The notes under the pieces: generated by a model
What the model saw: only the letters and a program-made list of their open reading frames with translations
Told to the model about the DNA's origin: nothing
Databases searched by the model: none
Shown here: positions 23,776 to 25,891 of the stretch, piece after piece
How the letters are laid out: every line of letters begins with the position of its first letter
How positions within the stretch are numbered: position 1 is the stretch's first letter
IMG/VR virus record: IMGVR_UViG_3300028025_001855
Coordinates: 1 to 25,891 of that record
Length of the DNA: 25,891 bases
Reading direction: 5' to 3' (one strand)
Source of the DNA: a virus
Program-made: the position numbers and the translations under genes

Positions 23776-23789
23776 GATTGTGCTATAGT
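23762..23789 (+). promoter_or_regulatory. Probable extended -10 promoter inside the end of pqqA
   Basis: TGC-TATAGT (23781-23789) is a good extended -10 (TATAAT with one change), with TTTGCA 16 bases further upstream as a weak -35 (23762-23767). It shares TGTGCTA with the other two promoter candidates. The predicted start near 23796 coincides with the first base of the following hairpin. Confidence 0.5.
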
Positions 23790-23795
23790 AATAAA

Positions 23796-23859
23796 GCTAC
23801 CAGAGTGATTTAGCGGTCACGTTCGGCTTCAGTAACCGACTGGTAGCGCCTTAATTTTT
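23796..23859 (+). ncRNA. Putative small structured RNA / terminator after pqqA
   Basis: GCTACCAG (23796-23803) pairs perfectly with CTGGTAGC (23840-23847). The 36 bases between them can fold into GTGA/TCAC and TCGG/CCGA hairpins, giving a three-way junction, or alternatively CGGTCAC with GTAACCG. The stem is followed by GCC and then TTAATTTTT. Together with the promoter just upstream, a transcript of roughly 60 nt that starts and ends with this structure is predicted. It may instead simply terminate pqqA transcription. It is not a tRNA: no anticodon arm or CCA-type acceptor is visible. Confidence 0.4.
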
Positions 23860-23886
23860 ACTGACCTTAAACTGAAAGGTATCAAA

Positions 23887-24312
23887 ATGCCACACAAAGA
23901 CCCAGAAGTAAAAAAAGCCTATCTTAAAGCTTATCATAAAGAATGGTATGCAAAAAACAAAGAAAAAAGATTAGCTCAAATAGAAGAATATCAATTAACA
24001 AAATCTGATGATTGGAGAAAGTTAATTGGTCAAAAGCATCATTTAAGAACTAGATATAATTTAACTCCATCAGAATATAACGCAATGGCAAAGCAACAAG
24101 ACTACAAATGCGCTATATGCAATATTGATGTTTCTGAAAATATAAGAGCTAATAAACAAATAGCATTAAGTGTTGACCATAATCATGCAACAGGTGAATT
24201 AAGAGAATTGCTTTGTATGAAATGCAATTATGGTTTGGGTTATTTTAAAGATAATGCAGATGTTTTAGAAAAAGCATCTAAATATATATTAAAACACACC
24301 CGTTATGAATAA
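23887..24312 (+). CDS. Endonuclease VII-like HNH nuclease
   Basis: This 141-residue protein is highly basic at its N-terminus (helical, Lys-rich, residues 1-55). It then has the His-Me finger core of the recombination endonuclease VII family: zinc ligands C75-x2-C78 and C110-x2-C113, the LSVDHNHATGELRELLCMKCN block with D97/H98 and H100, and N114. In T4 the related gp49 resolves branched DNA before packaging; many small phage copies act as free-standing homing enzymes. A-AAGG lies upstream of ATG 23887. Its last ten bases overlap a small gene on the opposite strand, so the two transcripts converge here. Confidence 0.88.
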   Translation: MPHKDPEVKKAYLKAYHKEWYAKNKEKRLAQIEEYQLTKSDDWRKLIGQKHHLRTRYNLTPSEYNAMAKQQDYKCAICNIDVSENIRANKQIALSVDHNHATGELRELLCMKCNYGLGYFKDNADVLEKASKYILKHTRYE

Positions 24313-24413
24313 GTAAGTTTTATATAGACGTAAGCTAGTGTCGATGCGGTACAGAATCCTAATGCAAAGGCACTAGCGTAACAAATTGCGTATTCTATAA
24401 TAGCACTAATCAT
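24303..24413 (-). CDS. Tiny membrane protein at the end of the - strand operon
   Basis: This 36-residue protein starts at 24413 with ATGA overlap on the preceding gene's stop. It has a hydrophobic, Cys/Ala-rich stretch (AIIEYAICYASAFALGFCTA) and then a short tail YVYIKLTYS, consistent with one membrane helix. Tight coupling to the upstream gene is the main support for translation. Its end overlaps the convergent endonuclease gene by ten bases. A 9-pair inverted repeat, GCTAGTGTC/GGCACTAGC (24334-24342 and 24369-24377), lies inside it. Function unknown. Confidence 0.55.
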   Translation of the reverse strand: MISAIIEYAICYASAFALGFCTASTLAYVYIKLTYS

Positions 24414-24763
24414 GTGTTCTTTTCCTTTAGCTTGGCTTCAATCTCACGGACAACTTCAATTGTTTCATCCCCGTCCATGTAATCCATAAATCCAATCTTA
24501 AATATTTCATCATCCGTTAATCCTTGCCATTGATGCTTTGGACTAAAGTTTCCGTTTTCATTTCTTATCAATTCCACAGGTTCTTGCACTTGCTTATCAG
24601 CCCATCGTGCTATTTCTTTACCTCTTTCAAAAAACTCTTTGCCTTCTGGTTGTTTTAGTGCTTCTTTGCAAGCGTTGATAACTTCTGTGCAATCTGATTT
24701 ATATGTATCTTCCCATCTTACAAACGCTTCAATCGCCATCTTTAATGCTTCGTCTTTAGTCAT
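24410..24763 (-). CDS. Modular small phage protein (KDEALKMAIEA / WQGLTDDE family), copy 1
   Basis: This 117-residue protein begins MTKDEALKMAIEAF, continues with INACKEALKQPEGKEFFERG, and has HQWQGLTDDEIFKIGF in the C-terminal half before ending EAKLKEKNT. This start, the Lys-Glu-Ala-Leu-x-Gln-Pro segment and the W-x-G-L-T-D-x-E block are shared with a widespread family of small phage proteins of unknown function, and with its two neighbours here. No enzymatic motif is visible. It overlaps the upstream gene by eight bases and the downstream tiny gene by four. Probably early-expressed and host-interacting, by position only. Confidence 0.8.
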   Translation of the reverse strand: MTKDEALKMAIEAFVRWEDTYKSDCTEVINACKEALKQPEGKEFFERGKEIARWADKQVQEPVELIRNENGNFSPKHQWQGLTDDEIFKIGFMDYMDGDETIEVVREIEAKLKEKNT

Positions 24764-25093
24764 GATTCTTTTCCTTTAATGCTTGTTCAATAGCACGGCA
24801 AAGTTTTATATATAAATCATAATAATGGTCATCTAAAGACAATTGAAATGATTGTTGGCAATGTTTCCAAATCTCATCATCCGTTAATCCTTGCCATTGC
24901 GGTTTTAAATTATTTTTGTCACACAAGGTACATACACCTAAAGGCACTCCATGTTTACAAAATTGCATCATGTGTTCTTTTCCTTTAATGCTTGTTCAAT
25001 GGCACGACATAAATCAGCATATGAAGAACCATTTAGTTCATTCCATGTTGAACAAATTTCTATTACATCATCATCCGTTAATCCTTGCCATTG
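24507..25093. repeat. Three exact 26-base direct repeats
   Basis: Identical 26-base copies lie at 24507-24532, 24874-24899 and 25068-25093, and encode the W-Q-G-L-T-D-D core on the - strand in three neighbouring genes. A second shared unit of 22 bases (24738-24759 and 25384-25405, with a near copy around 25290) encodes the K-D-E-A-L-K start. Exact DNA identity suggests recent duplication or ongoing recombination. Confidence 0.9.
24756..24971 (-). CDS. Modular small phage protein, copy 2, with N-terminal zinc-finger-like start
   Basis: This 71-residue protein has, instead of the KDEALK start, MMQFCKHGVPLGVCTLCDKN, with C5-x-H7 and C14-x2-C17 suggesting a small zinc-binding knuckle. The WQGLTDDEIWKHC block follows, then LYIKLCRAIEQALKEKNHD, nearly the same end as copy 3. 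The family module is therefore joined to a different head. It is coupled by four-base overlap to the upstream gene and by eight bases to the downstream one. Function unknown. Confidence 0.75.
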   Translation of the reverse strand: MMQFCKHGVPLGVCTLCDKNNLKPQWQGLTDDEIWKHCQQSFQLSLDDHYYDLYIKLCRAIEQALKEKNHD

Positions 25094-25315
25094 ATGAGGG
25101 TGAGTGTAGAGTGGAATATTTAATGCTTCATTTTTATCAGACCTAATTGCTTGAGGAATAATAATAGGCAATGATGAAACAAATCCAACAGGTTCTTGCG
25201 CTGGTTGTTCTAGTGCTTCTTTGCAGGCGTTGATTATTGGTTCTAAACGAGCATATTGTGTTGAGAAATCTTCTAACGCTTCAATCGCCATCTTTAATGC
25301 TTTGTCTTTATTCAA
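24968..25315 (-). CDS. Modular small phage protein, copy 3 (TTG start)
   Basis: This 115-residue protein starts with TTG at 25315, chosen because MNKDKALKMAIEALED matches the family N-terminus and a GGGGG run lies just upstream. It contains INACKEALEQPAQEPVGFVSS, then IPLYTHPHQWQGLTDDD and ADLCRAIEQALKEKNT at the end. The Q-P-A-Q-E-P-V and L-Y-T-H-P strings are highly characteristic of this phage family, which has no known function that I can name. Its stop overlaps the next start by four bases. Confidence 0.8.
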   Translation of the reverse strand: MNKDKALKMAIEALEDFSTQYARLEPIINACKEALEQPAQEPVGFVSSLPIIIPQAIRSDKNEALNIPLYTHPHQWQGLTDDDVIEICSTWNELNGSSYADLCRAIEQALKEKNT

Positions 25316-25409
25316 AATACCACCCCCTTACATCGCATCTGTTTTTAATCACCATCCATCTTAATTTACAAATTACTTTTGTTATCTTTAATGCTTCGTC
25401 TTTAGCCAT
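25308..25409 (-). CDS. Short ORF carrying only the family start module
   Basis: This 33-residue product starts MAKDEALK like the modular family, then switches to an unrelated basic, Trp-rich tail (KLRWMVIKNRCDVRGWYFE). The DNA identity to copy 1 (22 bases, at 25384-25405 and 24738-24759) ends where the proteins diverge. It could be a genuine chimeric gene or the remnant of a deleted copy. A one-base TGATG overlap with the upstream gene and an eight-base overlap with copy 3 support translation. ATG at 25412 is an alternative start. Confidence 0.5.
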   Translation of the reverse strand: MAKDEALKITKVICKLRWMVIKNRCDVRGWYFE

Positions 25410-25501
25410 CATTTCATCCCATAAGTGAAGTCATAAGCTACAAACCATAAGCAAATAACAATGCTAATCAATATTAAATTCAACACCGCAATAGGTTTCA
25501 T
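25409..25501 (-). CDS. Tiny one-helix membrane protein
   Basis: This 30-residue protein has a hydrophobic core AVLNLILISIVICLWFVAY that would cross the membrane once, flanked by MKP at the start and DFTYGMK at the end. It overlaps the upstream gene by ATGA and the downstream gene by TGATG, so it sits in a coupled chain. No family recognised; possibilities include superinfection exclusion or lysis inhibition. Confidence 0.55.
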   Translation of the reverse strand: MKPIAVLNLILISIVICLWFVAYDFTYGMK

Positions 25502-25569
25502 TTAATAGCCCACCATATTGCATAAGTAATCACTCCAGCAAATGCTAACAATATTAATGTATCAATCAT
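25498..25569 (-). CDS. Tiny one-helix membrane protein
   Basis: This 23-residue protein (MIDTLILLAFAGVITY, then AIWWAIK) is essentially a single membrane helix with a Trp-Trp interface and a terminal Lys. ATGA overlaps at both ends, with the 57-residue gene upstream and the 30-residue gene downstream, make chance occurrence less likely. GGGAGG lies about 12 bases upstream and could serve as ribosome binding site. Function unknown. Confidence 0.5.
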   Translation of the reverse strand: MIDTLILLAFAGVITYAIWWAIK

Positions 25570-25739
25570 TTGTTCTGCGCCTCCCTCAAATCTCTGTTAC
25601 GTTCAGCCTGCACAAAGTTTGTCACCATCCAGGCATAGCTACCTAAATTTAGCCACATCTCTTGCGGTAAATCTAATCCCAATTCCAAAGCAATATTCTT
25701 GCCTATTGTCTTGTAATACTTATCTTCTAATTGTTCCAT
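25566..25739 (-). CDS. Small hypothetical protein
   Basis: This 57-residue charged, helical protein contains YYKTIGKNIALELGLDLPQEMWLNLGSYAWMV and a polar C-terminus AERNRDLREAQNK. The start at 25739 has GGAGG six bases upstream within the end of the preceding gene. It overlaps the 23-residue membrane gene by four bases. No family recognised. It could form a complex with the tiny membrane proteins encoded after it. Confidence 0.65.
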   Translation of the reverse strand: MEQLEDKYYKTIGKNIALELGLDLPQEMWLNLGSYAWMVTNFVQAERNRDLREAQNK

Positions 25740-25886
25740 TTAGCCTCCGTAATAATCTAACAATTGTTTGCAAGCCTTAATGTTGCGCTTATACATTTTT
25801 ACATCGTCAGGGTGCTTAAATTTTGGCAATGCTTCTTTGCTATTTTTTAATTCCTGCTGCAACAAAGCAACAAAAACACCACCCAT
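25740..25886 (-). CDS. Small hypothetical protein, possibly truncated at window edge
   Basis: This protein has 48 residues from ATG 25886; the frame stays open to the window edge, so a longer upstream start is possible. The first residues are hydrophobic (GGVFVALLQQEL), followed by a Lys-rich segment (KNSKEALPKFKHPDDVKMYKRNIKACKQLLDYYGG). Its stop codon directly abuts the next start and its last codons supply that gene's GGAGG site. Function unknown. Confidence 0.6.
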   Translation of the reverse strand: MGGVFVALLQQELKNSKEALPKFKHPDDVKMYKRNIKACKQLLDYYGG

Positions 25887-25891
25887 AATAT

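Noticed and set aside
23796-23847. tRNA or tRNA-like gene
   Set aside because: Too short, with no anticodon or T-arm consensus on either strand; better explained as a hairpin or three-way junction with a T-tract.
23491-24312. Group I intron with homing endonuclease
   Set aside because: No split host gene flanks the region and no recognisable P3/P7 core was found; pqqA and the nuclease are complete separate genes.
24334-24377. GCTAGTGTC/GGCACTAGC inverted repeat as a bidirectional terminator between converging genes
   Set aside because: Nine pairs but a 26-base loop and no T-run on either side; it also lies inside a small coding frame.
24395-24400. TATAAT as a promoter -10
   Set aside because: No -35 at proper spacing on the + strand and no gene downstream in that direction.

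Overview
This window is part of the genome of a lytic-type tailed phage (Caudoviricetes) with podovirus-like gene content. It starts inside the large terminase gene and runs through the portal, receptor-binding proteins, scaffold, HK97-fold capsid, P22/T7-type short-tail adaptors, ejection proteins and lysis genes. No integrase, repressor or tail-length tape measure is seen. Base composition is AT-rich and Shine-Dalgarno motifs are of the GGAG/AAGGA type. The host is probably an AT-rich, Gram-negative, PQQ-using bacterium. A freshwater methylotroph of the Methylophilaceae type is my best inference, resting mainly on a phage-borne pqqA.

Layout on the + strand: 1-416 terminase large subunit C-terminus; 418-696 small unknown; 706-2871 portal; 2873-8772 a receptor-binding cassette (glycine-rich fibre, conserved small tail protein, LamG/SPRY-like fibre, assembly-like protein); 8775-10256 small unknown and structural proteins; 10288-11310 scaffold; 11332-12327 major capsid protein; 12339-12638 small capsid-associated protein; 12650-12724 hairpin array; 12733-15768 connector and tail proteins; 15765-16160 GNAT-fold protein; 16172-19753 three putative ejection proteins, the first ending in an S74 autoprotease/chaperone domain; 19754-20620 tail protein; 20620-21038 two small genes; 21077-21820 DnaQ-like exonuclease with a zinc ribbon; 21866-22267 HNH-like endonuclease with its own promoter and terminator; 22296-22919 small genes; 22916-23490 endolysin and holin.

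From 23491 to about 23860 lies what I regard as the key element. It is a compact cassette holding a 23-codon gene whose product looks like a full-length PqqA, the Glu/Tyr precursor peptide of the redox cofactor pyrroloquinoline quinone. The gene has a perfect operator-like dyad and RNA hairpins upstream. A promoter, a hairpin and a T-tract follow directly, which could encode a small RNA of about 60 nt. An endonuclease VII-like gene follows at 23887-24312.

From 24303 to 25886 the - strand carries nine tightly coupled genes. They include three tiny one-helix membrane proteins and a modular family sharing a start module and a WQGLTDDE module, built on exact DNA repeats. This operon converges on the + strand genes and is probably an early, host-interaction region.

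Together the + strand genes build and release the virion. The pqqA cassette probably adjusts host metabolism during infection, plausibly methanol or alcohol oxidation by PQQ dehydrogenases. The function of the - strand operon is unknown.
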